Assembly (NCBI GenBank): GCA_964035575.1
Contig: OZ037921.1
Location: 1,074,501 to 1,138,500 of the forward strand
Source of the DNA: Rhynchopus sp. YZ270_cl-10
Lineage: Eukaryota; Euglenozoa; Diplonemea; Diplonemida; Diplonemidae
Direction of reading: 5' to 3'
DNA length: 64,000 bases
Part shown: positions 40,701 to 47,814 of the stretch, one piece after another
How the letters are laid out: every line of letters begins with the position of its first letter
How positions within the stretch are numbered: position 1 is the first letter of the stretch
Translations under genes and position numbers: made by a program
The notes under the pieces: generated by a model
The model's database searches: none
What the model was told of the DNA's origin: nothing
What the model saw: the letters and a program-made list of their open reading frames with translations, nothing else

Positions 40701-43700
40701 ACCGAAACCATGACGCAAACTGTACGCGAAACGCTGCAAGACGTTCTCGAAGAGCACGACGACATTCCGCCTCACCTTCGCGAGGCTGTCAAACAACTTC
40801 TCGTTGAAGGCGGCGACTTGGAACAACACTGCGAAGCTGCTGCCGCTGTGGCTGCTACGGGCGTCGTACTGCCTCAAGCAACAGCAAAGGTTCTAGATGC
40901 ATGCGAGCAGGCAGACATCAAGGGCGGCGGTCTCGGGGCTGCTGCGGCGCTTACCTCTGAGCTTGCTGCTTTGGTGCGGCGAGGGTCAGGGATCGAAGCA
41001 GGCGCCATACGCACCTTGGCGCAAAACCTTCTAGAATGCGGCGACACCGTGGCAGCATCGCTTGCAGAGGAAGCGGCAAGGAGGCTCGAGAGTGGTGACA
41101 CAGAGGGTGCCTCGCGGACCCTGATCGACGCTGCTGGGGAGGCGGCGGCAAGGACGGCGCATGGCGTGCCGGTGCATCCTAGGTTGGCAGGGTTGCTGGC
41201 AGATCTGGCAGAGCTGCACCGGAGGTTGAGTGCAGGGGAGGTGGTGTCGAAGAGCGAGATCACGTCGCTCAGGAGCCGTGCGTTGGAGAATGCTGCGTTG
41301 GGCAGTGGGGCGGCGGAGTCGTGTGCTCGGTTCCTTGCTCGGGCGGCAGGGCAGCACCACAGCCACAACGTAGAGCTCCTCGCAAAGGTCGCGCAGGACG
41401 CGATACAGCGCTACCCCGAAGAGACCGGGCTGCTCACAGAGTACGCAGCGTTGGTGGTGGAGCGGCCGCAGGAGGCGTCGGCGATCATGGCAGAGGCGGG
41501 TGATATATATGAAGACCTGCGTCTGCTAGCAGTGCAAACCGGGGAGATCGCGAGGCGGCTGCAGTTGGGTGAGTGTGGGGTGGAGGTGAACGCAGAGACG
41601 GCGCGGGCGGCCGGCACAGCGCAGACGTTGCTGCAGAATACAAGCCATCCTTCGGAGGCGTTTGAGGTGGTGGCGAGGAAGTTGGCGGACTGTGTGGAGC
41701 TGCAGCGTGCGGGGGGTACGTCCACTGCTGCAGCAGCTGAGGCGGCGGAAGCGGCAGAGCTGGCTGCGTCGTGTGGCTTGAGTGGTGCACTGCGTGTGGC
41801 CCGCAAGGCTACAGCGTACTGCAGAGACCTCAGCAGCCGTGTTGCCGCAGGGACTGTCGACCCTGCGTTTGTCGCTGTCGTGCTCGACTGTGTCCACGCA
41901 GAGCTTCGTGGCACCTCCCACGCTGCGCCATCCCGCTCCATTGTGGCAATCGCATTGACCGACGCGACGCACGCATTGGAGGACAACACAGCATCGCAAC
42001 AGACGCGCTTGGACCACGTGGTGCGGTGTTTGCAGCATGCGTGCGATGCGCAGGACAATGTGTCGCGGTGCATGCTTGGTATCAACGAGGCGTCGCAGCT
42101 GTTGTCTGAATGTGGTGGTGTGGGCGGTGGTGTGGCAGACCAGGATGCGGTGAGTCGTGCCGCTGAGGCGTTGACGAATGCTGGCAACGGTGCGGCTGCG
42201 GCAAGCGCTGCAGCAAGAGATGCGTCGCTGACGACAGTCGCAGAGTCTCTCACGCTAGCAGCAGAGGCGATACGCAGTGTCTCTGCACGGTGCGCGGAGT
42301 CCATCGCAGACGCCTCACAGCGTGCACCCTCCACTGCCGACGTGCTGGCCGTCAACGCACACCTTGTCCACGTGGTAGGCCGTCTAGGTGGCGACGAAGC
42401 AGCATCACGCCTCATCGCAGAACGCCTGCGCCTCCTCCTTGAAGGCCTCCGCCACGGACGTCTCCCCGTAGAGGCCGCAGAGGTGCTGGAGCAGCACCCA
42501 CCACCAGAGGCAGTCGCAGCGGCTGCTGCGGCAACAGAGGCTTACGACACCGGGCCGTCGGCAAGCGAGAGCACCGCCCTGGCCATGGCAGTGCGTCTGC
42601 GTGGTGTGGAAGAACAGCTCCTTGCCGACCCTGATGGTGCTACCGCCGAATTGGTCCTCCTCGCACGCACGGCGCAGACCATGCACACCGAGGACAGCAT
42701 CGTGGGCCGTGCCCTCGCCACCGTCGAAACGCTCCTCAACAACGCGATCTCCCAGCAGCACGACACACAGCACGCTGCCGCCTCGGTTCTCCAGGCACGC
42801 GAGCTCTGCGACGGCGCAGCAGAAGCGTCGCACGTCTCCCGCTGCGTGGCGAGGGCACTGTGGGGTGTTGAGTCATGCGTGGCACATGGCATCGCCATTT
42901 CCAAACCCGACATGACCCGCCTCGCAGAAGAGTCGCGCACTGGAGCAAGCCGAGCACCAGACGCGGCAGCACAACTAGACGAAGTAGCGACGCTACTGGA
43001 CACTCTCACCGACGACGCCTCGCCAGCTGAGGTAGGGCGGCTGTGCGATCTGGCTGCCCAAGCTGCAGGACTACCCTTCCGTGGTGCTGTAGGCGCTGCC
43101 ACCGATCTGAAGCTCCGCTGCGAGGCGCTCATCGCGCGCGACAAGGACAGCGTCGACGTCGCACCCCGCGACGTCCAACGCCTCGCCCAACACGCCTCCT
43201 CTGCAGCCTCACGCTACCCCACCGCCGCCGCCACCTTCTCCCTCATCGCCTCCGAACTGACCGGCATCGAATCGCCCCCTCTCCACTCCACCCTCCAACG
43301 TGCCTCTCGTCTTGCAGAAAGTCTCGGAAATTTCCGCAGTCGAGACTTCTCTTTACAATGGCCCGACGGAGAAGGACTTCTCTCAGAAGAAGCCGACGTA
43401 CGCAACCTCCGTGCCTCCTTGGGTCAACAGATGAAAGGGGAGATGGAAAAACTTAACAAAAAATGGAGGAAAAAGCTTTCTGATAGCGAGACCGCGCGAG
43501 AAGAACTACAGGTGGAGTTGGTAGCACTTATCGACGTTATGGCGGAGACCGAAATTCAACGGGACACTCTCCTCACCGAAAACTGCCAGCTTGAAGAGCA
43601 GCTCGCATCCCTTCAGGTTGATGCTGTCGACGGAATCGAAGACATCATTGGCGACCGTGACGAAGACCTTCTTCTCCACAAACGCGCTTTAGAAGTTGCA

Positions 43701-44579
43701 GCGCGAATCCGCGCTGAAGGCGACGAAGGTGAAGAACGCCTTCAAATCGAAGTATCCGAACAGAGCCACATTGCGCGCATCCTTCACCTCAAGACCCGCA
43801 GCCTAAGTGACAACCTACAACAGGCGGAGCTAGACTTCATAGAAGGACAACACCGTTGGGAGGAAGAAGAACTGCGTCTAACCAACAACCTCCAAGCGGC
43901 AGCCTCTGCATGCAGTGACCTCGAAGGCGCTGTAAGCAGAAGAGAAGAAGAAGCGCAACGACTCCAACTCGAAATCGAACAGGTCGTCCAGGCAGTCGCA
44001 GAAAGCAACGAACAACACGAAGACGAAATCCGAAACCTAGATGTCCAGCTGCAACTTCGCAACCAAGAAATCCAAGCATACGAAGCGGCAATCAGCGACA
44101 ACAACACTGCAGGGGAGATGCACAGCGCGAAGGAACACAATTTACGCGCGGAGTTGGAAAAGCAAAAAGAACTTTGTTCAGAAATCAGCAGCGAGCTCTC
44201 CAAGAAGGCACACCACGAGGAGAAGGCACAACGCGAGCTTGCAAAGCTGCGCGCCGAAAAGGCCTCCCTCGAAACTGTCATCGAGGAGCTCACCGAGAAG
44301 CTGGCTGGGATGAACGAAGATACTGCCTCCCTCGACCGCTCACGCTCAGAGACAAACGAAAAGGTGACTCTCGTCCGCACCGAGCTGGCCGAGGCCACTA
44401 CGCAGCTCGCAAAAGAAGTCGAGCACCGTGCCAAGCTGGAAGAGGAGCTGGCATCCCTAGAGGAGGACGCGGCAGAGGCACTCTCTAAGGAAGAGGAGAA
44501 GCGCATCCAGCTGGAGGCCGACCTGAAAGAGGCTCATCAATACATCGAAGAGCTGACTGAGGCTTTGGAGACAGCGTAG
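31731..44579 (+). CDS. Giant kinesin-related motor protein, about 4,280 residues
   Basis: A single uninterrupted frame of 12.8 kb. The motor domain covers about residues 15-420: P-loop GQVGSGKT (about 123), switch-II-like FVDLAGAEDLRKGES (about 300), then NKSLSVLRLVLERL and PYRESVLTKMLVNSLGGNC. The switch I NxxSSRSH motif is replaced by RRQPNAHCIVM (about 250), so ATP hydrolysis may be altered. Coiled coils lie near 440-585, 2820-2990 and 3880-4282. Between them is a very long Ala/Leu/Glu-rich helical region with large internal duplications. The ATG at 31650 is in frame, but the first AG after the pyrimidine tract is at 31667, so I prefer ATG 31731 (MSPQRGLKRQRS). Kinesins move along microtubules. 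Cargo and location (flagellum or cortex) cannot be told. It ends in TAG. Confidence 0.9.
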   Translation: MSPQRGLKRQRSVDVNVEVWVRVRPLSGQEQKLDRQQRVAHHHNCVRLYSAQHGGGVTIFNPAAQSPAATYRSFGVDRCLWSADANLPSKTGAQSVTQSDLYTPIGTSIQQVIDGFNLTIMAYGQVGSGKTHTMFGGDKSERGVIHRAVSDLLKAALHFNGCHKHRFFCLEIGAASVHKNEAYDLLKTPAGSPGRKGMPTHLSPMPVHVTAPAAGVTSSDERVVHLPDMTWHSVFSEDDAQRYLSMAQQRRQPNAHCIVMVRAVKSYATSPHGVVGARHHAVGANEDDPNRTASSTLCFVDLAGAEDLRKGESTAAFTSEAVANNKSLSVLRLVLERLAAASKDRFAAELSPPYRESVLTKMLVNSLGGNCRTILIAHVSPHPSCYQGTYNTLRFADAAKAVLCSVSFAVPSPACDERVHELRRALEDPWLDEAHRSALQHMLTDEMDEMAQYDTRLQRLASNSQQVIAHRKVQQDIVQKYNTVTANTGQQTNEIDAQLEEAQGTMKRLMDRLHLLESKTKGRQTAASLAIIEAERDVLRSQLEKAAEEKTVLRDLKNSLMRKLATMTLDTVSTDEDLLERSPSPRTHEYQQHNDTATLPSSSPPFLPWSEPPLRHAQNSIVPFQEDGGGVGVGSGGGDYIEPGVVPDVWIASLAALSVRVEKVVDDGDVGEAKQLAVVANEMAAAHPKFRGLLHAVAQRLDSVLLLDNAPPPHDTLYGRSGSADAYEGHEVHSAAVRVTSLLAQLSTAESEASKYMKEVGLLQVRVHELTASCTRLVTSAMEARKHDLNPAAAAALAAGLAEVNFLEFTSTQGAMQQQQHEGNDIRVNLQAFKGAVQAVFRTDTYLSILPPAAKASLQRMHTLMERMDHRGDVSGQLAVVRAEMRAGRRDVGTFCDVSVTLDTVKHETALLRAASPAPRAQRLLGAAPMPRRSTHSDLPAATSSAAALAVVVRRDDTAGEKVKEVSAAFTDCGAPQAAALSDEAGRRLALGDCVGAAAALHAAAAAGAADLTMSVTPHTTPTRLAGLLAELAELQRALSRGEFIEVVEVERVRDHACLLSGLGPGCAEQTMSQLAALCGEVSVQELAMRAAAAGRRHPVLAGFAREMTTLLQSNNADGARGAAERAVEALVVTRHAALEVGEAVRAVSVQGNNPTKIIERAADATKHARLQHAASPVATLLSTAEAGLGSALCHVQQYTPHHAVDDMRAAVAAVGKATCTGVASAAVLARKLAASCAEMRGRAAATAAPHDIQALSSAAADMAQEATFAAEACHPGALLTGALEVCAEKLRHASDALRHGVVTQDACEALGKAGAAAWSAAEGHNLLKKATATLTTAATTMVSGDVIAASTLLREAVASLESAENGAQSTAGSAMVKSITSRLRSVMQKESNNVTAAEVTRIRKDLSVASGEPGADEIAARVVAERLNELLRGLDANAPLPELVTIVKATMTEAAEVAEGTGLEEASAMALQARLEGIQAASLSTPPDPLQVAEVVSGLARLGSAPGVLGNGLAAASATLASDADVTKALSACSTALSANTSLIAAARTLDEMKSGHIDATELVLLSGEVSLIAGSLGEDGKELAELGAQMFAAAQGGGAGGAGGEGGVAEQQHHVALLSKELSRAAGLSSPEEDMKEYVAELGTLLRSGNDSTDPAHKATVLDRLQKMMKLTSKPEEKSFYAGLHEMLSQQSRPGVGRRQRNDAGEDVDSEVGQDHAVPSLAATQVLSEGDLTDSFRNNFGVPLLSSGHQLLQDGQRGVLHAVEEQLRHGDTDSLVLSEMTTQRNAGPPSAAVPPASLAALEAISQLMSAGVVGNEAAVLAAITEVETMHPQLTPMLAGVASAVSATSTSTSQDTTEPSTAKETRTLAERLRAHDVSALEEAKAAASRMRSSSIRLTGLADDADRAIAAGDMEELALILDAASRADSAPHEVPEVKHNLQSLRAAVVTLRNKVAAGQSIPKTHMEAILVKGLSIGGVPPDVVEATASFIGFDVSRHGATAARSAGKRHGAEEFGIAAGCLEEGDAVQAGRACEAVASALCSARLAVAGVTDAAWLALDGRTEALQSTAVTLDAVATKLALTSTPQSMHTACTEAATSLRALHTKALNGHSNTDIHKEVLDLAASLQNHLHLGAKGHATTMSSISKSLSELGKALGSDLTDRDMVAAQLKWLGKEAKGLSNGTLLGRSAASFVKELSAFGVNDGDAGARCVRAAAKLRNSVDAQGNIAAAERLVSQAEQHFLSGSISDGLDLLGQAVDISSAYKATDVYSDLTELSGAPLTTPAVLLAEGAHSICASLRTLSGSPTPQHHAASVLVARLNNLPEEGTPRDRAAIIDTALSDALAISGVAAAESETTALLLSEKLWQLEEESDPLTAAAMRDDAVCLAQPLSEGPGVLGPAMKHAVSLISTEAPDSALIVESSATAVTKLRSIANILGTPCRYSAMTVTADELSLLGGTALSAVSLLPEEAGTDALNLAEQLSAAAAQVGKGLGVDLHALHHAAVEAAGLSVRSEKVVALRDSELLAMAAMARSKAEVDGSGGNKALLDAASVLESAAHTGDITTTTLAAVATASSANGASVQLEALSAKIGTLSTHSLGTLGSLLTEVSTLTTQQPSLRSLLHSVKEDITTYLVGNNVEKSLDAVLKHEKLNEGDRSEIVAVKGEVVTTISALSDACAAALHSDCSEEAKRALRTILTLSEENDPSGEAVLAAAEEAMLHGCAAPLVGTHSAALKTSLTLLGTKCLTAAQRRDAPPELRHSLLDIAVCTAINAEADPTIRQTIKQSTKGCDMQCLLSNLPAPPGLTTLLNACTLQDDDVVASMEAEILSSRTRLIAAESAAEEAASALEAHVEETDGAASSLREELASKTRMYTMLEEKLESVEGKNEERGGELVKLEDACAVLEAQMQAMELTLSERTSEVTATKAHLDAAASEIAEHKTELLSAQNRIVELNATHEATIEQTRVAMDVAMQDTTLNKSTRQAISASMTETMTQTVRETLQDVLEEHDDIPPHLREAVKQLLVEGGDLEQHCEAAAAVAATGVVLPQATAKVLDACEQADIKGGGLGAAAALTSELAALVRRGSGIEAGAIRTLAQNLLECGDTVAASLAEEAARRLESGDTEGASRTLIDAAGEAAARTAHGVPVHPRLAGLLADLAELHRRLSAGEVVSKSEITSLRSRALENAALGSGAAESCARFLARAAGQHHSHNVELLAKVAQDAIQRYPEETGLLTEYAALVVERPQEASAIMAEAGDIYEDLRLLAVQTGEIARRLQLGECGVEVNAETARAAGTAQTLLQNTSHPSEAFEVVARKLADCVELQRAGGTSTAAAAEAAEAAELAASCGLSGALRVARKATAYCRDLSSRVAAGTVDPAFVAVVLDCVHAELRGTSHAAPSRSIVAIALTDATHALEDNTASQQTRLDHVVRCLQHACDAQDNVSRCMLGINEASQLLSECGGVGGGVADQDAVSRAAEALTNAGNGAAAASAAARDASLTTVAESLTLAAEAIRSVSARCAESIADASQRAPSTADVLAVNAHLVHVVGRLGGDEAASRLIAERLRLLLEGLRHGRLPVEAAEVLEQHPPPEAVAAAAAATEAYDTGPSASESTALAMAVRLRGVEEQLLADPDGATAELVLLARTAQTMHTEDSIVGRALATVETLLNNAISQQHDTQHAAASVLQARELCDGAAEASHVSRCVARALWGVESCVAHGIAISKPDMTRLAEESRTGASRAPDAAAQLDEVATLLDTLTDDASPAEVGRLCDLAAQAAGLPFRGAVGAATDLKLRCEALIARDKDSVDVAPRDVQRLAQHASSAASRYPTAAATFSLIASELTGIESPPLHSTLQRASRLAESLGNFRSRDFSLQWPDGEGLLSEEADVRNLRASLGQQMKGEMEKLNKKWRKKLSDSETAREELQVELVALIDVMAETEIQRDTLLTENCQLEEQLASLQVDAVDGIEDIIGDRDEDLLLHKRALEVAARIRAEGDEGEERLQIEVSEQSHIARILHLKTRSLSDNLQQAELDFIEGQHRWEEEELRLTNNLQAAASACSDLEGAVSRREEEAQRLQLEIEQVVQAVAESNEQHEDEIRNLDVQLQLRNQEIQAYEAAISDNNTAGEMHSAKEHNLRAELEKQKELCSEISSELSKKAHHEEKAQRELAKLRAEKASLETVIEELTEKLAGMNEDTASLDRSRSETNEKVTLVRTELAEATTQLAKEVEHRAKLEEELASLEEDAAEALSKEEEKRIQLEADLKEAHQYIEELTEALETA

Positions 44580-44994
44580 AAGAGGGAAGGGGAGGAGAGG
44601 AGAGGAGAGGGGAGAGGTGTCATGGTAGGATAGTGCTGTAGGGCATAATTGTTGATCGGAGGGGGAGTGAGGTTGAGGGTCTGTGCTCAAAAAAAAAAGT
44701 GTGGGTTGGTTTTTTTTTTAGGTGCACTTTCTGTATTTCAAGTCAGTGTTTGAGTGGAGGATTTCAAGGTGATAGAGCAAAGAGGCTTTAGGGTTCACTC
44801 TGATAATTTTTTTAGTTTTCCAGTGCGTCCTCCAGGGGGGTGTACGGTGAGGCGTTTTGGACAACTTCTTTCTTATTTTTTTTTTGTTTTAGAACTATCC
44901 ATTTTTTGAGGACCTGTCGTCCGGCGCGGTGGTCACACTTCCATTTTTTCCCCCCTCAGTCTTTTCTTCTGCTGTGCGATAACGAATATGATAA

Positions 44995-45041
44995 GGTGAC
45001 TAAGCACGAGAGGCTTAGGATCATCTTATAAACTTTTCTTT
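44995..45041 (+). repeat. Hairpin repeat family A, best copy
   Basis: CTAAGC (45000-45005), loop ACGAGAG (45006-45012) and GCTTAG (45013-45018) make a perfect 6-bp stem with a 7-base loop. GATCATCTTATAAACTTTTC follows. It is preceded by CTGTGCGATAACGA, as at 8817. Confidence 0.8.
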
Positions 45042-45073
45042 CTTTTATGAGTAGAAGTGGGAGTAGCACATAT

Positions 45074-45200
45074 CAGATGTAAATCAACGAAATGGATTGT
45101 AGGACTGCATGGTTGGGTGTCCACCCCCCGGTACAGCCAGGTCATTGTACCAAAGGTACACTAGTCGCGAGAGGGCTTTGTATTTCAAGCCAACTTTTTT
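45074..45200 (+). repeat. Repeat family C, longest copy
   Basis: CAGATGTAAATCAACGAAAT, GGGTGTCCACC, GTCATTGTACCAAAGG, TACACTAGTCGCGAGAGGGC and TTTGTATTTCAAG appear in order. Shorter copies are at 3554, 4613 and 7881. Confidence 0.7.
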
Positions 45201-45303
45201 GTTGTTAGAAACGGGGAGAGGGAGGGGAAAGGTGTGTATGTTCATGAATGTAGTAGAGCTTAACAAAAGAAGGGAAAAGTAAGTGAAAAAAGGGGGACTT
45301 TTT

Positions 45304-45345
45304 AGATGTGTGCGCAACGTGAGACACATTTCATGTTCAAGTTTT
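45304..45345 (+). repeat. Hairpin repeat family B copy
   Basis: ATGTGT (45306-45311) and ACACAT (45324-45329) form a perfect 6-bp stem around GCGCAACGTGAG. TTCATGTTCAAGTTTTG follows. Confidence 0.65.
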
Positions 45346-45455
45346 GTTTTTAACAGTATCGTAGAACCCTGGATATTTAGAATAACCCCCAAGGGAGTAA
45401 AAATGGGAGGCGGCGGTTGTGATTGCGACGCTCGCTTTAGGAAGAGTTCGTTAAA

Positions 45456-45479
45456 AAAGTGGGTCAGCTGACCCACTTT
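45456..45479. repeat. 24-bp perfect palindrome
   Basis: AAAGTGGGTCAG is followed directly by its exact reverse complement. The same 12 bases occur singly at about 48411 (+) and 31569 (inverse). Confidence 0.8.
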
Positions 45480-45914
45480 CTCAAGGAAAAAAAAAAGAAA
45501 ATGGGTCCATTTTTTTCTCTTTTGGAGTCTTAGTCATGCTCAGTGGCAAAAGCCTTGGGTCTAAAAATTTGGCATCCCATCAGATCACATCACATCAAAG
45601 GGCCATATTCTGCGCAAGAATTACCCACGACTAGGCATCAACACAAATCACATCACATCACGGTACCTCTCCTATTTCCCCGCAACACATTCCCCAGCAC
45701 ATCCCACAGCAATACACAACTCCCATCGTGGAGCAGTTCGTGAACAGAACAAAAGTAGACGTATAGAAGAAAAAAAAACAATGGTCTTCACCAGATAACA
45801 GAAAGCCCGCTCGTAGTCTCACTTCCTTCCGCTTCCCCTCTTTTTTTTTTTTTGTATTTTTTTGTTTTTTGACATAACCTTGACCGCCCCACAACCCCAC
45901 TATCGTTTCTTTCC

Positions 45915-47814
45915 ATGGCCCCGTCGCGATTGCGGATTCTGCAGCTGGTATGTCTTTCTTCTTGCAAACCTATTTTTTTCTCTCATCAAAGATCGTGCGT
46001 GCATGAGAGACACATGCATCTTACATTTTTATTTTGAATAATCAACCATTGCCAAATAGAACTGGAAAACGACGGATGGTGCTTGCTTTTAGCGTATTTG
46101 GTTCATTTATGCTTTATACTTCTTTATGTCCTGAATGGTGTGGCTGAATGGGGGTGCTATTTTTTGACTATTTTCTGCTATTCTGGGCATCTGGATTTTT
46201 TTGGTACGGCTGAAGGGAGGTGCTATTTTCTGCTACTTTCTGCTATTTTGGGGTGGTCAGCCACACCACAACACACCGAAGTCTTTTTCTATAGCTTGTG
46301 CTTTCATCCGGATGGCTGGCATCGTACGTGGGTCAGTCGGAGGTGCCTGCATTAATAACTTCACTTTTCTATCTCTCTTGCATGAACTTGACTGAGATGC
46401 GTTTCAGGCACAGTTCTTCAACTACCATTTCTCTCTTTTATCCACTCATAATTCTCTTCAGAATGATGTGTACTGCCTCGAACTGCTGCCCCGCTTTGCT
46501 ACTGCAGTACGCGAGCTGGGCACCGAATGCAAAACCGTGAGTGTCCTTGCGGGGGACTTTGTCGCGCCGTCTATTCTGTCCTGTCTGGACAGCGGACGAG
46601 CCTCGGTTGACGTGCTGGGTGCCTGCGGGATTGAGTACGTCTGCTTCGGCAACCACGAGAGCGACATACCACACGCAGAGCTCCTCCAGCGCATAGAAGA
46701 GTCAACCTTTGCGTGGATCAACACCAACATGACCGGCCTCTCCCTCTCCCCCACCTTAGAACGCACACACCACACCAAACTCCCACCCCACGCCATCATC
46801 TCCACAAACGACGCACAACATTCCATCGCACTTCTCGGATTGAATACCCCAGACCCCGGGCTCTATAGGGGGCGGTGCTTTGCGGGGGCCACTATACACC
46901 CTATAAACACCTCCTTGGGGAAGGCTGTGCAGGAGATCGGGTCAAAGGTGTCCGCAGTGGTGCCTATGACCCATCAAAGTGTTGCGGAAGATAGGGTGCT
47001 TGCTGCAGAGTATGCTGGGGTTATTCCGATTATCATTGGAGGGCATGACCATGAGGTGTACGATGAAGAAGTGAGTGGGGTGCGGATTTCGAAGGCAGGG
47101 GAGAGTGCGATGAATGTTGGTGTGCATGATTTTGTATGGGATGAAAGTGGTGTCCTAAAGGTTACTACACAAATGATTGAAACGAAGCGATTTGCAGAAT
47201 GCCCAATCGTTCGCGCGAAGGTAGAATCACACAAAAGACTGCTCCATGAAGTGGACCGCGCGGTGCTCTTCAAAGTCCCCCGCAGCCTCACCAGCCAAAG
47301 AACCAGAGAGAGACAGACCACATTCGCTTCCTTCATTCTCAGCCAAATCCGCGACACCCTTAATGCAGAGTGTGCGATCGTCAACGCAGGAGCCATCCGT
47401 GGTGGTGGGATCTACGATGAAGGATACGACTTTACCTTTGGCGACCTGAAGAAGGAGGTGCCTTTTGAGACCTTCGTGGTGGCGGTGGATCTGTCGGGGA
47501 AGGTGCTGGCGGAGGCGGTGGAGGCGAGCAGGTGTGCGCTGCCGGGGGGTGTGGTCTGTGGGGGGAAGTTTCTTCAGGCATGCGACGCAGTCGCCTTCTG
47601 CCCAGGCAACCACAAACGCGTGACGCACATCAAAGGTACACCTCTGGACACATCACGGAACTACCGTACAGTCGTGCACTACGATGCGCTTATGAACCGC
47701 ATGGACGGTATTGAACCTCTCTACGCTTATGGAGAGAACCTTGTCTATAAGCCACCTATCACCATTGCAAGCCCCGCAAAAGAGCTTATTCTGAGTAGGT
47801 TTGCACCAAAGTAG
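45915..47814 (+). CDS. 5'-nucleotidase / UshA-type metallophosphoesterase
   Basis: Two exons, 45915-45947 and 46462-47814, join in phase 0 to give 461 residues. The 514-bp GT-AG intron splits the first metal motif, and joining restores RILQLNDVYCLE. The two-metal catalytic domain then shows LAGDF, GNHES (about 71), MTHQS and GGHDHE (about 203). The C-terminal 5_nucleotid_C domain shows NAGAIRGGG (about 318), KKEVPFETFVVAVDLSG and Arg-rich substrate residues. The family hydrolyses nucleotides or related phosphoesters. No signal peptide or anchor is visible, so it is probably cytosolic, unlike CD73 or UshA. The intron carries a family B hairpin (about 45990-46032). No AG lies between the last T-rich tract and the ATG, so the leader is longer here than in other genes. 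Confidence 0.85.
45990..46032 (+). repeat. Hairpin repeat family B copy in an intron
   Basis: GTGCGTGCATGAGAGACACA is followed by TGCATCTTACATTTT. The loop core ATGAGAG is kept and the stem is partly eroded. It lies within the nucleotidase intron. Confidence 0.6.

Larger units (their letters stand above)
44580..45914. other. Intergenic region with four hairpin or palindromic repeats
   Basis: No gene is present. It contains the best family A copy (44995-45041), a family C copy (45074-45200), a family B copy (45304-45345) and a 24-bp perfect palindrome (45456-45479). Short direct repeats of ATCACATCACATCA flank about 60 bp at 45587 and 45647. A pyrimidine tract with CCCCAGCACATCCCACAG near 45695-45711 may serve as the acceptor for the next gene. 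Confidence 0.5.

Noticed and set aside
32100-44500. Long minus-strand and alternate-frame ORFs (up to 334 codons) opposite the kinesin gene
   Set aside because: They mirror codon bias in the GC-rich, Ala-rich sense frame. They are Ser/Arg/Ala-rich and carry no domain, and the sense frame is a clear protein.
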